Below are positions 16,747 to 26,813 of a DNA stretch of 64,000 bases, piece after piece. The notes under the pieces were generated by a model that searched no databases, was not told the DNA's origin, and was given only the letters and a program-made list of their open reading frames with translations. The position numbers and the translations under genes are program-made. Numbering within the stretch: the first letter of the stretch is position 1; each line of letters opens with the position of its first letter. Source of the DNA: Streptomyces sp. AA1529 (GTDB taxonomy: Bacteria > Actinomycetota > Actinomycetes > Streptomycetales > Streptomycetaceae); NCBI RefSeq assembly GCF_000280905.1, contig NZ_ALAP01000018.1:124001-188000 (forward strand), written 5' to 3'.

Positions 16747-17274
16747 GTGACGTGGACCATTGAACCCGAACCCGTGCAGAGCCCGGCCGCGGTCGCCACA
16801 GTGCGCACCTACATCGGCGAGATCGCGGGCCGGTACTACGGCCGCCCCGCGACCGAGCAGGAGATCGACGCGGCGCTGGCCGCGGAGCCGGACGACGCGC
16901 TCACCCCGCCCGCGGGAGTCTTCCTGCTGGCCCGCGGGCACGCGGACGGCGCCGTCGCCGGCTGTGCGGCCGTCCTGATGATGACGCCCACGACGGCCGA
17001 ACTGCGCCGCGTCTGGGTCGCCCCGCACGCCCGCAAGGGGGGCCTGGGCAAGCTGCTGGTCGACACCGCCGAGCGCACCGCGCTGCGGATGGGTGCCGCC
17101 ACGGTGCGGCTGGACACCCGGCACGACCTGGTGGAGGCCAGGCGGCTGTACGCGCGGCTCGGGTACGAGGAGATCGCCCCGTTCAACGACTCGCCCTACG
17201 CGGACCACTGGTTCGGCAAACAGCTCACCCCGGCTCCCGTACCGCCGCAGGAGCGGACGGCCGTCCCGGAGTAG
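16747..17274 (+). CDS. GNAT-family N-acetyltransferase (175 aa)
   Basis: A single GNAT domain: AVAGCAAVLMMTPTTAELRRVWVAPHARKGGLGKLL contains the beta-4 strand and the R/K-x-G-x-G/A acetyl-CoA loop, followed by VRLDTRHDLVEARRLYARLGYEEI, the family's C-terminal signature. The GTG at 16747 (VTWTIEPE) is the start, since coding character stops upstream. The substrate is not evident. Confidence 0.85.
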   Translation: MTWTIEPEPVQSPAAVATVRTYIGEIAGRYYGRPATEQEIDAALAAEPDDALTPPAGVFLLARGHADGAVAGCAAVLMMTPTTAELRRVWVAPHARKGGLGKLLVDTAERTALRMGAATVRLDTRHDLVEARRLYARLGYEEIAPFNDSPYADHWFGKQLTPAPVPPQERTAVPE

Positions 17275-17353
17275 GCCCACCGGCCCCAGACGCCCCCGAA
17301 CGGGCCGCGGCGCCGTGCCCGGTGCCGCCCGGCACCGCGGCGCGGCAGGCGGC

Positions 17354-18844
17354 TCACGTCCCCCGCAGGACGTCCTGCCACGCGGGGGCCAGTGCCTCGG
17401 CGAGGTCCGTCGCGGCGGGCGGGTCGGTGGCCAGCCGGCCGGCGAGGCCGTGCAGATAGGCGGCGGCGGAGGCGGCGTCGAGGGCGGGGAGTCCGGCCGC
17501 CAGCAGTCCCCCGGCCAGCCCGGTGAGCACATCGCCGCTGCCGGCCGTCGCCAGCCACCCCGTACCGGTCGCATTCACCCGCACGGGGGACATCGGGGCG
17601 TCGTCGGTGCCGGGCGGTTCGGCGACCAGCGTCGTGGAGCCCTTGAGCAGCACGGTGGCCCCGGTGCGCCGGGCCAGCTCGCGGACCGCGGCCAGCCGGC
17701 CCGCCTCGACCTCCTCGCGGGCCGTGCCGAGCAGCGCCGCGGCCTCCCCGGCGTGTGGCGTCAGCAGGGTGGGGGCGGTGCGGGCGCGCACCGCGTCCGG
17801 GTCCATCAGCCGCAGCCCGTCCGCGTCCACGAGCACGGGGACATCCCCGGCCAGCACCTCGTCGACGGCCTGCCGGGCGGCCGGTTCGTCGCCCAGCCCG
17901 GGGCCGACGGCCCACGCCTGCACCCGCCCGGCGTGCCCGGGCGGCCCCTCGGAGACCAGGGTCTCCGGATAGCGGGAGACCACCGCCTCCGTGCCCGGCC
18001 CCACGTACCGCACCGCGCCCGCGCCACTGCGCAGCGCCCCGGAGACGGCCAGCACGGCGGCCCCCGGATAGCGGCCTGAGCCCGCGACGACGCCGACGAC
18101 GCCGCGCCGGTACTTGTCGCTCTCCGCCTGCGGCCTCGGCAGCAGGCGGGCCACGTCGGCGTGCTGCAGCGCCTCCACATCCGGGACGGCGGGCAGGTGC
18201 GGCTCCAGACCGATGTCGATCAGCCGGACGGCGCCGGCCAGCTCCCGGGCGGGGTCGACCAGCAGACCGGGCTTGTACGCGCCGAAGGTGACCGTCGCCC
18301 CGGCGGGCAGCACCGGGCCCGGCACCTCGCCGGTGTCGGCGGCCACCCCGCTGGGCAGGTCGACGGCGACGACCGGCACCCCCGCCTCCCGCACCAGGTC
18401 GGCCAGTTCGACGGCGGCGGGCCGCAGCCCGCCCGTGCCGCCGATCCCGACGATCCCGTCCAGCACCAGATCGGCGCGGGCCAGCACGGGAGCCACCGGC
18501 GCGGCGACGCCCTCCAGCACCGCACCCGGCGCGGGCAGCGCCCGTCCCCCGGCGGCCCGCAGCGCGGCCAGCCCGCCCTCGTGCACGCGTTCGGGTGCCA
18601 GCAGCACCGCCGTCACCCCCGCGCCGCGCCGGGCGAGCCGGGCACCCGCGTAGAGGGCGTCCCCGCCGTTGTCGCCGCTGCCGACGAGGAGCACCACCCG
18701 GGCCCCGTAGGTCCGCCCCAGCAGGCCGCTGCACGCCGCCGCCAGCCCGGCGGCGGCCCGCTGCATCAGCGCGCCCTCCGGCAGCCGGGCCATGAGCGAC
18801 GCCTCGGCGGCACGCACGGTCTGCACCCCGTAACCAGTCCTCAT
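17354..18844 (-). CDS. nnr: Bifunctional NAD(P)H-hydrate repair enzyme (epimerase + dehydratase)
   Basis: 496 aa. Residues 1 to about 215 form the YjeF_N epimerase ([33 protein letters not shown]). Residues about 225-490 form the ribokinase-like ADP- or ATP-dependent NAD(P)HX dehydratase ([51 protein letters not shown]). Together they repair hydrated NADH and NADPH. It directly follows acpS on the same strand with a 50-bp gap, a very common actinobacterial pair. Confidence 0.95.
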   Translation of the reverse strand: MRTGYGVQTVRAAEASLMARLPEGALMQRAAAGLAAACSGLLGRTYGARVVLLVGSGDNGGDALYAGARLARRGAGVTAVLLAPERVHEGGLAALRAAGGRALPAPGAVLEGVAAPVAPVLARADLVLDGIVGIGGTGGLRPAAVELADLVREAGVPVVAVDLPSGVAADTGEVPGPVLPAGATVTFGAYKPGLLVDPARELAGAVRLIDIGLEPHLPAVPDVEALQHADVARLLPRPQAESDKYRRGVVGVVAGSGRYPGAAVLAVSGALRSGAGAVRYVGPGTEAVVSRYPETLVSEGPPGHAGRVQAWAVGPGLGDEPAARQAVDEVLAGDVPVLVDADGLRLMDPDAVRARTAPTLLTPHAGEAAALLGTAREEVEAGRLAAVRELARRTGATVLLKGSTTLVAEPPGTDDAPMSPVRVNATGTGWLATAGSGDVLTGLAGGLLAAGLPALDAASAAAYLHGLAGRLATDPPAATDLAEALAPAWQDVLRGT

Positions 18845-18894
18845 GCCCCCAGTGTGGCGTCCGTCTCACCCGGTCGCGCCCCGGGGGGCCGGGC

Positions 18895-19263
18895 TCAGCC
18901 CTCCGCGACGACGACGGCCGAGGCGACCCCGGCGTCGTGCGAGAGGGAGACGTGCCAGCCCCGCACCCCCAGCTCGGCGGCGCAGGCCGCGACCGTGCCC
19001 CGGACCCGCAGATAGGGCCGTCCCGAGTCGGCGGTGCACACCTCGGCGTCGGTCCAGCGCAGTCCGCCGGGCGCGCCCAGTGCCTTGGCCAGCGCCTCCT
19101 TCGCCGCGAACCGGGCGGCCAGCGAGGCGGTGCCGCGGCGTTCGCCGCTGGGCAGCCACAGCTCGCGGTCGACGAAGATCCGGTCCGCCATACCGGGGGT
19201 CCGCGCCAGCGAGGCGGCGAAGCGGTCGATCTCCGCGACGTCGATCCCCACTCCGATGATCAT
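18895..19263 (-). CDS. acpS: Holo-[acyl-carrier-protein] synthase AcpS
   Basis: 122 aa, the usual length. It transfers the 4'-phosphopantetheine of CoA to acyl carrier protein. Mg2+/CoA ligands are visible as Asp8 ([15 protein letters not shown]) and Glu56 ([13 protein letters not shown]). [16 protein letters not shown] is the C-terminal signature. The start at ATG 19263 is fixed by the conserved first residues. Confidence 0.95.
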   Translation of the reverse strand: MIIGVGIDVAEIDRFAASLARTPGMADRIFVDRELWLPSGERRGTASLAARFAAKEALAKALGAPGGLRWTDAEVCTADSGRPYLRVRGTVAACAAELGVRGWHVSLSHDAGVASAVVVAEG

Positions 19264-19411
19264 TGCTGTCCCACTTCCGCACGCCCCGTCCCGGCCCTGC
19301 CGTCCTGCCGTCGTACCGCTCTGCCGCGGTCCTGCCGCGGCCGCGCCGCGGATCACCGACGGGGTGAGGGTACGCGCCGCGAGGGCGCGGAACGGGCTCT
19401 CCCCCGCCGGG

Positions 19412-19654
19412 TCACTCGCCGCGTGCCATGCGCTCTATGGCGTCCTCCATCAGCTCCAGGTACTCCGACTCCTCGCAGCGCGGCTTGCTGCCCATCACGT
19501 ACAGCTCCAGCGAATCCGTCAGGTCCTCGGTCAGATCCTCGTCGGGGAGTCCGTCGGCCAGGTCGCTGTAGACATGTCCGGCGTGGCCGGTCAGTGCGGC
19601 ATCGGAGGTGCGGCGGAGGCGGGGGCGACGTATGCGGCTCAAGGGGTGCGACAT
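19412..19654 (-). CDS. Small acidic hypothetical protein (80 aa)
   Basis: The frame shows biased third positions and a plausible soluble acidic C-terminal half ([19 protein letters not shown], then [20 protein letters not shown]) after a basic start. There is no strong ribosome-binding site before ATG 19654 and no recognised domain. It lies between acpS and the divergent coaA. It could be a real small protein or a chance frame. Confidence 0.42.
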   Translation of the reverse strand: MSHPLSRIRRPRLRRTSDAALTGHAGHVYSDLADGLPDEDLTEDLTDSLELYVMGSKPRCEESEYLELMEDAIERMARGE

Positions 19655-19789
19655 GGGCGGAACATAGCCCCCCTCGGCACACCACGTACACCGTTTGTCC
19701 GCAGATTGTCCGACCGATACGACCGGCAGCCGCCCGCACAGCACGCCGACCGCCCGCGACGGCGCGCCCACCGGACCCCCGCAGACGGC

Positions 19790-19853
19790 GGACAACGGCG
19801 GCGGACAAGACGACGGACAAGAGGGCGGACAAGACGACGGACAACGGCGGACC
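19790..19853. repeat. Tandem GACGGACAA-type repeats upstream of coaA
   Basis: Five to six imperfect copies of a 9- to 12-nt unit (CGGACAAGACGA, CGGACAAGAGGG, CGGACAAGACGA, CGGACAACGG), ending 65 bp before the coaA start. The repeat lies in the coaA promoter or leader region. The role is unknown. Confidence 0.6.
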
Positions 19854-19917
19854 GGGGTTACCGGAGGTCCGCAGCCCCGGCCGCAGGCACCCCGCACTGC
19901 CCGCGCAGAATGGCACC

Positions 19918-20904
19918 GTGCCCACGAAGCCCTACGTAGACCTCGGCCGCCCGGAGTGGAGCGCCCTGCACGAGCGCACCCCGCTCCCGCTGACCGCCAC
20001 CGAGGTCGAGGCCCTGCGCGGCCTCGGCGACGTCATCGACCTGGACGAGGTGCGGGACATCTATCTGCCGCTGTCCCGGCTGATCAACCTGTACGTCGCG
20101 GCCACCCACGAGCTGCGCAGGTCCCTCAACGCCTTCCTCGACGACCCGCGACGCCCCGAGCGGCCCGCTCCGCAGCGCGGCACACCGTTCGTGATCGGCG
20201 TCGCGGGCAGTGTCGCGGTCGGCAAGTCCACCGTCTCCCGGCTGCTGCAGGCGCTGCTCTCCCGGCCCCGGCCGCCGGGCGAGGAGTCCCCGCTGCCGAC
20301 GCACCCCCGCGTCGAGCGGGTCACCACGGACGGCTTCCTGCTGCCCACCGCCGAACTGGAGCGGCGCGGGCTGATGTCCCGCAAGGGCTTCCCCGAGTCC
20401 TACGACCGGCGCGCCCTCACCCGGTTCGTCGCCGACGTCAAGGCGGGAAAGCCCGAGGTGACGGCCCCGGTCTACTCGCATCTGCACTACGACATCGTCC
20501 CCGGCCGGCGGCTGACCGTGCGGCGGCCCGACATCCTCATCGTCGAGGGCCTCAACGTCCTCCAGCCGGCGCTGCCCGGCAAGGACGGCCGCACCCGGCT
20601 GGCCGTCGCCGACCACTTCGACTTCTCCGTCTACGTGGACGCGCGCACCTCCGACATCGAGCGCTGGTACCTGGAGCGCTTCCGGGCGCTGCGCGCCACC
20701 GCGTTCCAGGACCCGCGCTCCTACTTCCACCGGTTCACGGCCGTCTCCGAGGCGGAGGCCCTCGACTACGCGCGCACCACCTGGCGCACCGTCAACGAGC
20801 ACAACCTGCGGCAGAACATCGCCCCCACCCGGGGCCGGGCCACCCTCCAGCTCCACAAGGCGGCCGACCACACGGTGCAGCGGCTGTCCCTGCGCAAGCT
20901 GTGA
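19918..20904 (+). CDS. coaA: Type I pantothenate kinase CoaA
   Basis: 328 aa, the usual length. It phosphorylates pantothenate, the first and controlling step of CoA synthesis. The P-loop GSVAVGKS is at residues 97-104. [20 protein letters not shown], and the C-terminal [20 protein letters not shown] are typical of the bacterial type I enzyme. GTG 19918 opens the protein ([11 protein letters not shown]). It converges on glmM, and no clear terminator was seen in the 131-bp gap. Confidence 0.96.
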   Translation: MPTKPYVDLGRPEWSALHERTPLPLTATEVEALRGLGDVIDLDEVRDIYLPLSRLINLYVAATHELRRSLNAFLDDPRRPERPAPQRGTPFVIGVAGSVAVGKSTVSRLLQALLSRPRPPGEESPLPTHPRVERVTTDGFLLPTAELERRGLMSRKGFPESYDRRALTRFVADVKAGKPEVTAPVYSHLHYDIVPGRRLTVRRPDILIVEGLNVLQPALPGKDGRTRLAVADHFDFSVYVDARTSDIERWYLERFRALRATAFQDPRSYFHRFTAVSEAEALDYARTTWRTVNEHNLRQNIAPTRGRATLQLHKAADHTVQRLSLRKL

Positions 20905-21035
20905 CCGCGGCGGGGCGGGCGTGGAGCCTGCGCAGCGCCGGGCGGTGACCGGGCACAGCCGACGGCACCGGAGGGCCGGCGGGACGCGCCGCGCCCCGCC
21001 CCCGGTCGCCGCAGTGCCGGTCACCGCGGTGCCGG

Positions 21036-22409
21036 TCAGCCCAGCGTGCGCTTGACCACGTCGGCGAGCCGCCCCGCGACCGCGCGCGCGTGCTCGATGT
21101 CCGCGGCCTCCACCATCACCCGCACCAGCGGCTCGGTCCCGGAGGGCCGCAGCAGCACCCGGCCCGTCTCCCCCAGCTCCCGCTCCGCCTCCGCGACGGC
21201 CGAGAGCAGCTCGGGCGCTGTCGCCACCCGCGCCTTGTCCACGTCCGGTACGTTCACCAGCACCTGCGGCAGCCGCTCCATCACCCCGGCCAGCTCCGCC
21301 AGCGGCCTGCCGGTGGCGGCGACGCGCGCGGCCAGCATCAGACCGGTCAGCGTGCCGTCGCCGGTGGTGGCGTGGTCGAGCACGATCACATGCCCCGACT
21401 GCTCGCCGCCGAGCGAGAACCCGCCGCGCTTCATCTCCTCCAGCACATAGCGGTCGCCGACCGCCGTCTGCAGCAGCTCGACACCCGCACGCTCCATGGC
21501 GAGCTTGAAGCCGAGATTCGACATCACCGTCGCGACGACGGTGTCCTTGCGGAGCTGCCCGGCCTCCTTCATGGCGAGCGCGAGAACGGCGAGGATCTGG
21601 TCGCCGTCCACCTCGTGCCCGGCCCCGTCGACGGCCAGGCAGCGGTCGGCGTCGCCGTCGTGCGCCACACCGAGGTCCGCACCGTGCCGTACGACGGCCT
21701 CGCGCAGCCCGTCGAGGTGGGTCGAGCCGCAGGCGTCGTTGATGTTGAGGCCGTCGGGGTCCGTGCCGATGGTGACCACGTCGGCCCCCGCCCGCGCGAA
21801 CGCCTCCGGCGAGACACGCGCCGCGGCGCCGTGCGCCCCGTCGATGACGACCTTCAGCCCGTCGAGCCGGTTCGGCAGCACGCCGACCAGGTGGGCGACG
21901 TAGTTGTCGAAGCCCTCGTCGTAGTCCTTGACCCGGCCCACCCCGGCACCGGTGGGACGTGCCCACGGCTCGCCGGCCGCGTGCTCGCGGTGCAGGGCCT
22001 CGATCCGGTCCTCCAGCTCGTCGGCCAGCTTGTGGCCGCCGCGGGCGAAGAACTTGATGCCGTTGTCCGGCATCGGGTTGTGGCTGGCCGAGAGCATCAC
22101 GCCCAGGTCGGCGCCGAGGGAGCCGGTCAGGTAGGCCACGGCGGGCGTCGGCAGCACACCGACCCGCAGCACGTCGACCCCCGCGCTGGCCAGCCCGGCC
22201 ACGACGGCGGCCTCCAGGAACTCGCCCGAGGCCCGCGGGTCCCGGCCCACCACGGCGACCGGCCGCGAGCCCTCCCGCTCCGCATCGGCGCCGGGCTGCG
22301 CCTCGGTGAGCACATGGGCCGCCGCGACGGACAGCCCGAGCGCCAGTTCGGCCGTCAGCCCCTCATTGGCGACGCCGCGTACGCCGTCGGTTCCGAAGAG
22401 TCGTGCCAC
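21036..22409 (-). CDS. glmM: Phosphoglucosamine mutase GlmM
   Basis: 457 aa. It converts glucosamine-6-P to glucosamine-1-P for UDP-GlcNAc and cell-wall synthesis. It starts [10 protein letters not shown]. The active phosphoserine is Ser109 in [17 protein letters not shown], the metal loop is DGDADRCLA, and the sugar-binding loop is [24 protein letters not shown] is the phosphate-binding C-terminal motif. The GTG start at 22409 has GGAGG upstream. It lies just downstream of rpsI but is separated from it by a strong terminator. Confidence 0.96.
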   Translation of the reverse strand: MARLFGTDGVRGVANEGLTAELALGLSVAAAHVLTEAQPGADAEREGSRPVAVVGRDPRASGEFLEAAVVAGLASAGVDVLRVGVLPTPAVAYLTGSLGADLGVMLSASHNPMPDNGIKFFARGGHKLADELEDRIEALHREHAAGEPWARPTGAGVGRVKDYDEGFDNYVAHLVGVLPNRLDGLKVVIDGAHGAAARVSPEAFARAGADVVTIGTDPDGLNINDACGSTHLDGLREAVVRHGADLGVAHDGDADRCLAVDGAGHEVDGDQILAVLALAMKEAGQLRKDTVVATVMSNLGFKLAMERAGVELLQTAVGDRYVLEEMKRGGFSLGGEQSGHVIVLDHATTGDGTLTGLMLAARVAATGRPLAELAGVMERLPQVLVNVPDVDKARVATAPELLSAVAEAERELGETGRVLLRPSGTEPLVRVMVEAADIEHARAVAGRLADVVKRTLG

Positions 22410-22616
22410 AGTCGTTCCTCCGAGTTCTGGGGGCGTTGTGCGGGATGGTGCGGATTGTTCACCGGGCGGATCCCGGAAGGCCCGGCACACCAGGTATACG
22501 CCCCGTTGTCGGCGTGGCCGGCGTGGCCGCGCGGGCGCCGCCGTACGCGGCGGTGGATGTCGTGCCGGAGCCCGGCCGGATGCCGGACCGGGGATCGGCG
22601 CCGGGCCCGAACGACC

Positions 22617-22657
22617 GATGCCCCGTCGGCACCGAAGAGAGGTGCCGACGGGGCATC
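22617..22657 (-). terminator. Terminator of the rplM-rpsI operon
   Basis: A perfect 17-bp stem (arms GATGCCCCGTCGGCACC and its complement) around a 7-nt GAAGAGA loop, 29 bp past the rpsI stop. There is no U-tract, as is usual in streptomycete terminators. It can also act on transcripts from the other strand. Confidence 0.88.
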
Positions 22658-22685
22658 CGGAAAGCTCGCAGCAGCGAGCGCCGGG

Positions 22686-23189
22686 TCAGCGCTTGCTGTA
22701 CTGCGTGCCCTTGCGGGCCTTCTTGAGACCGGCCTTCTTGCGCTCGACCGCGCGGTCGTCACGCGTGAGGAAGCCGGCCTTCTTCAGCGGGCCGCGGTTG
22801 TTGTCCACGTCCGCCTCGTTCAGCGCACGGGCCACGCCCAGGCGCAGCGCACCGGCCTGGCCGGAGATGCCGCCGCCGGAGATGCGGGCGACCACGTCGT
22901 AGCGGTCGTCCAGCTCCAGCACCTTGAACGGCTCGTTGACTTCCTGCTGGTGCACCTTGTTGGGGAAGTAGCCCTCCAGGGTGCGACCGTTGATCTTCCA
23001 CCGGCCGGAGCCCGGGATGATCCGGACACGGGCGATGGCGTTCTTGCGACGACCGGTGCCGGCGGCCGGCTGCGGGTCGCCGAAGCGGGAGGCGAGGGAC
23101 TCGGAGGTGTACTCCTCCGGCGCCTCGGGGGTCTCGGTCGTGTACTCCTCGACGCCCTCGACAGGGGTCTCGGCGGTGGTCTCGGCCAC
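22686..23189 (-). CDS. rpsI: 30S ribosomal protein S9
   Basis: 167 aa. The C-terminal 130 residues are the S9 fold ([40 protein letters not shown], and the end [12 protein letters not shown], whose tail reaches the P-site tRNA). The first 38 residues are an acidic extension common in actinobacteria. It is the second gene of the rplM-rpsI pair, with a 42-bp gap. Confidence 0.98.
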   Translation of the reverse strand: MAETTAETPVEGVEEYTTETPEAPEEYTSESLASRFGDPQPAAGTGRRKNAIARVRIIPGSGRWKINGRTLEGYFPNKVHQQEVNEPFKVLELDDRYDVVARISGGGISGQAGALRLGVARALNEADVDNNRGPLKKAGFLTRDDRAVERKKAGLKKARKGTQYSKR

Positions 23190-23231
23190 GATTCTCCTCA
23201 GCTTCTCTTCTGTCTTAGGGGGTGGCCGGAC

Positions 23232-23675
23232 TTACTGCGCGACCTGGCTGATCTCGAACGGCACGGGCTGCTGGGCACCGTGGGGGTGCTGGTCGCCCGC
23301 GTAGACCTTCAGCTTCGAGAGCATCTGACGGCCCAGGGAGTTCTTGGGGAGCATGCCCTTGACGGCCTTCTCCACCGCCTTCTCCGGGGTCTTCTCCAGC
23401 AGCTCGTCGTAGCGGACGGAACGCAGACCACCCGGGTACCCGGAGTGGCGGTAGGCCATCTTCTGGGTGCGCTTGTTGCCGGAGAGGTGCACCTTGTCGG
23501 CGTTGACGATGATGACGAAGTCACCGGTGTCGACGTGGGGCGCGTACACGGGCTTGTGCTTACCCCGCAGGAGAGTGGCGGCCTGGGAGGCCAGCCGGCC
23601 GAGGACGACGTCCTGGGCGTCGATGACGTGCCACTGGCGCTGAATGTCGCCAGGCTTGGGGCTGTACGTACGCAC
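23232..23675 (-). CDS. rplM: 50S ribosomal protein L13
   Basis: 147 aa, full length (start [20 protein letters not shown], core [19 protein letters not shown], and [19 protein letters not shown]). It is an early assembly protein binding 23S rRNA and the first gene of the rplM-rpsI unit. It has a long leader containing a 12-bp inverted repeat (23744-23775) downstream of a good promoter. Confidence 0.98.
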   Translation of the reverse strand: MRTYSPKPGDIQRQWHVIDAQDVVLGRLASQAATLLRGKHKPVYAPHVDTGDFVIIVNADKVHLSGNKRTQKMAYRHSGYPGGLRSVRYDELLEKTPEKAVEKAVKGMLPKNSLGRQMLSKLKVYAGDQHPHGAQQPVPFEISQVAQ

Positions 23676-23743
23676 GGTCGTAGCCTTCGCTTCTTCAGTG
23701 ATTGGGTCCTGACAGGGCCAACCAGGCAGATCACGACAGGCGA

Positions 23744-23775
23744 GATCGCATGCGGTGACGCATCCGCATGCGATC
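23744..23775 (-). promoter_or_regulatory. 12-bp inverted repeat in the rplM leader
   Basis: Arms GATCGCATGCGG and CCGCATGCGATC are perfect and separated by 8 nt, 69 nt upstream of the rplM start and about 20 nt downstream of the predicted transcription start. In the mRNA this forms a stable hairpin, so it could be an L13 autoregulation site, or act on DNA as an operator. Function is inferred. Confidence 0.55.
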
Positions 23776-23799
23776 GCTGGTCATCGACCGGTAGGCCGG

Positions 23800-23829
23800 T
23801 GTATAGACCCCCCACGTGAGAACAGGCAA
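23800..23829 (-). promoter_or_regulatory. Predicted promoter of rplM-rpsI
   Basis: On the minus strand, TTGCCT (23829-23824) and TATACA (23805-23800) are separated by 18 nt. This is a close match to the housekeeping sigma factor pattern TTGACA/TAnnnT. The predicted start near 23793 leaves a leader of about 118 nt before rplM. Confidence 0.6.
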
Positions 23830-24022
23830 GCCAATACACACAACGAACCAGCAGGATACCGACCCTCCCCCGCAAGGGTCAAAACAGCCCCCCGGACGGC
23901 CTCCCCGGCCAGCCCCGGGACCGGGACCCGGCGCCGGACCCGCCGGCCGACCCGGCACCGCCCCGGCCACCCCCGCCGCCGCACCGTACAGCCTCCGGGG
24001 GACGGCACACCGCCCCACGGCC

Positions 24023-25642
24023 TCACCGCTTCCGCGCCACCCGGGCCTCGTCCCACACCGGCTCCGCGGACTCCCGGACCCGGCCGTCGGCACCGAAGAC
24101 GAGATAGCGGTCGAAGGAGCGCGAGAACCAGCGGTCGTGCGTCACCGCCACCACCGTCCCCTCGAATGCTTCCAGCCCCTCCTGCAACGCCTCCGCCGAC
24201 TCCAGGTCCAGGTTGTCCGTCGGCTCGTCCAGCAGCAGGGCCGTGGCCCCGGCCAGCTCCAGCAGCAGGATCTGGAAGCGCGCCTGCTGCCCGCCGGACA
24301 GCCGCTCGAAGGACAGCTGGGCCTGCCGCGTCAGCTCGTACCGGCGCAGCACGGACATCGCGGCGCCGCGGTCCCGGGCATGCTCCTTCCACAGGATGTC
24401 CAGCAGGGTGCGGCCTTCCAGTTCGGGATGGGCATGGGTCTGCGCGAAGTGGCCCGGCACCACGCGGGCGCCCAGCTTCCAGACACCCGTGTGCGCCACC
24501 TCCCCACCCGCCAGCAGCCGCAGGAAGTGCGACTTGCCCGAGCCGTTGGAGCCCAGCACGGCGACCCGCTCCCCGTAGAAGACCTCCAGATCGAAGGGGT
24601 GCATCAGGCCGGTCAGCTCCAGGCCCGCACAGGTGACCGCCCGCACCCCGGTACGGCCGCCCCGCAGCCGCATCCGGATGTCCTGCTCACGCGGCGGCTC
24701 CAGCGGCGGCCCCGCCTCCTCGAACTTCTGCAGCCTGGTGCGGGCCGCCTGCAGCCGCGAGGCCATGTCGGAGTTGAAGGCGGCCTTCTGCTTGTACATG
24801 ACCACCAGCCGTTTGAGCTTCGCGTGCTCCTCGTCCCAGCGCCGCCGCAACTCCTCGAACCGCGCGAACCGCTCCCGGCGCGCCGCGTGGTACGTCTCGA
24901 AGCCGCCTCCGTGCACCCACACGTCGCTGCCCGCGGCCCCCGGCTCCACGCTGACGATGCGGTCGGCGGCCCGGGCCAGCAGCTCCCGGTCGTGGGAGAT
25001 GAACAGCACCGTCTTGGCCGTCTCGCGGAGCCGGTCCTCCAGCCACCGCTTGCCGGGGACGTCCAGATAGTTGTCCGGCTCGTCCAGCAGCAGCACCTCG
25101 TCCGTGCCGCGCAGCAGCGACTCCAGGACGAGCCGCTTCTGCTCGCCGCCGGAGAGGGTGCGCACCTGCCGCCACTGCGCCTTGTCGTAGGGGGCGCCCA
25201 GCGCGGCGACCGTGCACACGTCCCACAGCGTCTCCGCCTCGTACCCGCGCGCCTCCGCCCAGTCGGCGAGCGCCTGCGCGTACTGCATCTGCGCCGCCTC
25301 GTCGTCGACGGTCATCACCGCGTACTCGGCGTCGTCCAGCGCCCGGGCCGCCGCCCTGATCCGCGGGTGCGCCACGGAGACCAGCAGGTCGCGGACCGTG
25401 CTCTCGTCCCGGACGCTGCCCACGAACTGCGGCATCACCCCCAGACCGCCGCTGACGGTCACCGTGCCGGCGTCCGGGGTGATCTCCCCGGCGATCAGCC
25501 GCAGCAGCGTCGTCTTGCCCGCGCCGTTCGCCCCCACCAGCGCCACCGAGGAGCCCTCGCCCACACGTAGCGACGCATCGTCGAAGAGCGCTCTCCCATC
25601 GGGCAGCAGGAAATCCAGGTGCGCGACTTCGACATGTCCCAT
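24023..25642 (-). CDS. ABC-F family ATP-binding protein
   Basis: 539 aa with two nucleotide-binding domains and no transmembrane segments. Domain 1 has Walker A GANGAGKTT, signature LSGGEQKRL and Walker B VLLLDEPDNYLD. A charged inter-domain linker (RRERFARFEELRRRWDEEHAKLKRL) follows. Domain 2 has GSNGSGKS, LSGGQQARF and LLLDEPTDNLD. ABC-F proteins act on the ribosome E/P-site, either as translation factors or as antibiotic-resistance (target-protection) proteins. Which role applies here is not clear. ATG 25642 starts MGHVEVAHLDF; an in-frame GTG lies at 25657. It is divergent from the 25709 gene. Confidence 0.9.
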   Translation of the reverse strand: MGHVEVAHLDFLLPDGRALFDDASLRVGEGSSVALVGANGAGKTTLLRLIAGEITPDAGTVTVSGGLGVMPQFVGSVRDESTVRDLLVSVAHPRIRAAARALDDAEYAVMTVDDEAAQMQYAQALADWAEARGYEAETLWDVCTVAALGAPYDKAQWRQVRTLSGGEQKRLVLESLLRGTDEVLLLDEPDNYLDVPGKRWLEDRLRETAKTVLFISHDRELLARAADRIVSVEPGAAGSDVWVHGGGFETYHAARRERFARFEELRRRWDEEHAKLKRLVVMYKQKAAFNSDMASRLQAARTRLQKFEEAGPPLEPPREQDIRMRLRGGRTGVRAVTCAGLELTGLMHPFDLEVFYGERVAVLGSNGSGKSHFLRLLAGGEVAHTGVWKLGARVVPGHFAQTHAHPELEGRTLLDILWKEHARDRGAAMSVLRRYELTRQAQLSFERLSGGQQARFQILLLELAGATALLLDEPTDNLDLESAEALQEGLEAFEGTVVAVTHDRWFSRSFDRYLVFGADGRVRESAEPVWDEARVARKR

Positions 25643-25708
25643 GAAGCCGATTGTCACGGTCCGACGACGCCCGATCCAAGCGAATATCACGCGCAATAGG
25701 ATGCGGTC

Positions 25709-26629
25709 ATGAGCTTTGGTCAGGGGGGACCTCCGTGGGGTTCCCAAGGCGGACCCGACGGGCACTGGGGCGACGGCCCCGGCCAGCACGACTCCGGACA
25801 CCTCGGCGGACCGGCCCCCGACTGGGCGGCACTCGCCGAGCAGGCCGAGCGCAGCCGCGCCCGGCGGCGGCGCTGGCTGATGGCGGGCGGCGGAGCCCTG
25901 GCGACCGCCGCCGTGGCGGGCATCGTCGCGGTGGCCGTCGTCAACGAGAACGGTTCGCAGGCCTCCGACAAGCCCTCGGAGAGCCTGCCGCCCTCCTCCA
26001 GCGTCCCGCCGGGCGAGAAGGACCCGGAACCGACCTTCAAGAACGAGCCGCCGCCCCCGGCGCCGCCGCGGGACTTCATCTCGGACGCCTCCCGGGACAA
26101 GGCCCCGCTGAGCGCCAAGACGCTCTACCCCACCCGCCGCGTCACCATCAACGACCGCCCCTACAAGCTGGCGGAGACCGACTCCAGCAAGAACTGCGCG
26201 GCGGCCGCGCACGCGGGGCTGGGCCCGGTGCTGACCCGCAACAACTGCACCGCCCTCTTCCGTGCCACCTACACCCACGACGGCATCGCCGTCACCGTGG
26301 GGATAGCCGTCTTCAAGGACGCCGCCACCGCCGAGAAGGTCAAGAAGCAGTACCAGCCCAACCTGGTCGCGCTCCCCGGCGGCGGCGTCCCCGACTTCTG
26401 CCGTACGGTCACCTGCCGCACCACGGCCAACTCGCTGGGCCGGTACGCGTACTTCACCATCGCCGGACGCACCGACGGACAGCCTTCCGGAGCGGGCGAC
26501 AAGAAGGCCCAGCAGGCCGCCCTCGACGGCTCCAACTACGCCTACGCGCGGGTCCTCAAGCGCGGCAAGGACCAGTCGGAGGCGGCGGCGAAGTCCCCGG
26601 AACCGGAGAAGTCCTCCGAGTCGGACTGA
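25709..26629 (+). CDS. Membrane-anchored extracytoplasmic protein of unknown function
   Basis: 306 aa. A Gly/His-rich cytoplasmic start, a basic patch (RSRARRRR) and one transmembrane helix (LMAGGGALATAAVAGIVAVAV) are followed by a Pro/Ser/Glu linker. The extracytoplasmic domain (residues about 115-295) has four Cys that could form disulphides (NCAAAAHAG, NNCTALFRATY, DFCRTVTCRTT). The pattern ALFRATYTHDGIAVTVGIAVFKDAATAEKV is known from actinobacterial envelope proteins, but I cannot name a function. A TAGGAT box 8 nt before the ATG suggests a leaderless mRNA. Confidence 0.85.
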   Translation: MSFGQGGPPWGSQGGPDGHWGDGPGQHDSGHLGGPAPDWAALAEQAERSRARRRRWLMAGGGALATAAVAGIVAVAVVNENGSQASDKPSESLPPSSSVPPGEKDPEPTFKNEPPPPAPPRDFISDASRDKAPLSAKTLYPTRRVTINDRPYKLAETDSSKNCAAAAHAGLGPVLTRNNCTALFRATYTHDGIAVTVGIAVFKDAATAEKVKKQYQPNLVALPGGGVPDFCRTVTCRTTANSLGRYAYFTIAGRTDGQPSGAGDKKAQQAALDGSNYAYARVLKRGKDQSEAAAKSPEPEKSSESD

Positions 26630-26745
26630 CCGGCGGAGCGTCCCGGCGGGTACCCATGGGGCTCGCCCCGCCCGAGAGCCACCCGCGCCCGGCCGGGCGA
26701 CCACACGCTCGGCAGGGCGACCATGCGCCGGGCGGGGCGACCGCG

Positions 26746-26787
26746 CACCGCGGCACTCGACCGCGGGCACCGCGGCACTCGACCGCG
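26746..26787. repeat. 20-bp direct repeat, period 22
   Basis: CACCGCGGCACTCGACCGCG occurs at 26746-26765 and again at 26768-26787, separated by GG. It lies in the convergent gap between the 25709 gene and truA. Looser copies of a GGGCGACC element precede it (26690-26745). Confidence 0.8.
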
Positions 26788-26813
26788 CCGCCGCGCGGCA
26801 CCCCGTCGCACCG

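Noticed and set aside
19264..19917. Absence of glmS between acpS and coaA, its place in some streptomycetes as I remember it
   Set aside because: Gene order varies and the rest of the genome is not visible, so no claim can be made.
24023..25642. Calling the ABC-F protein an antibiotic-resistance gene
   Set aside because: ABC-F proteins near ribosomal genes can be translation factors. Nothing in the sequence identifies a drug or an antibiotic cluster nearby.
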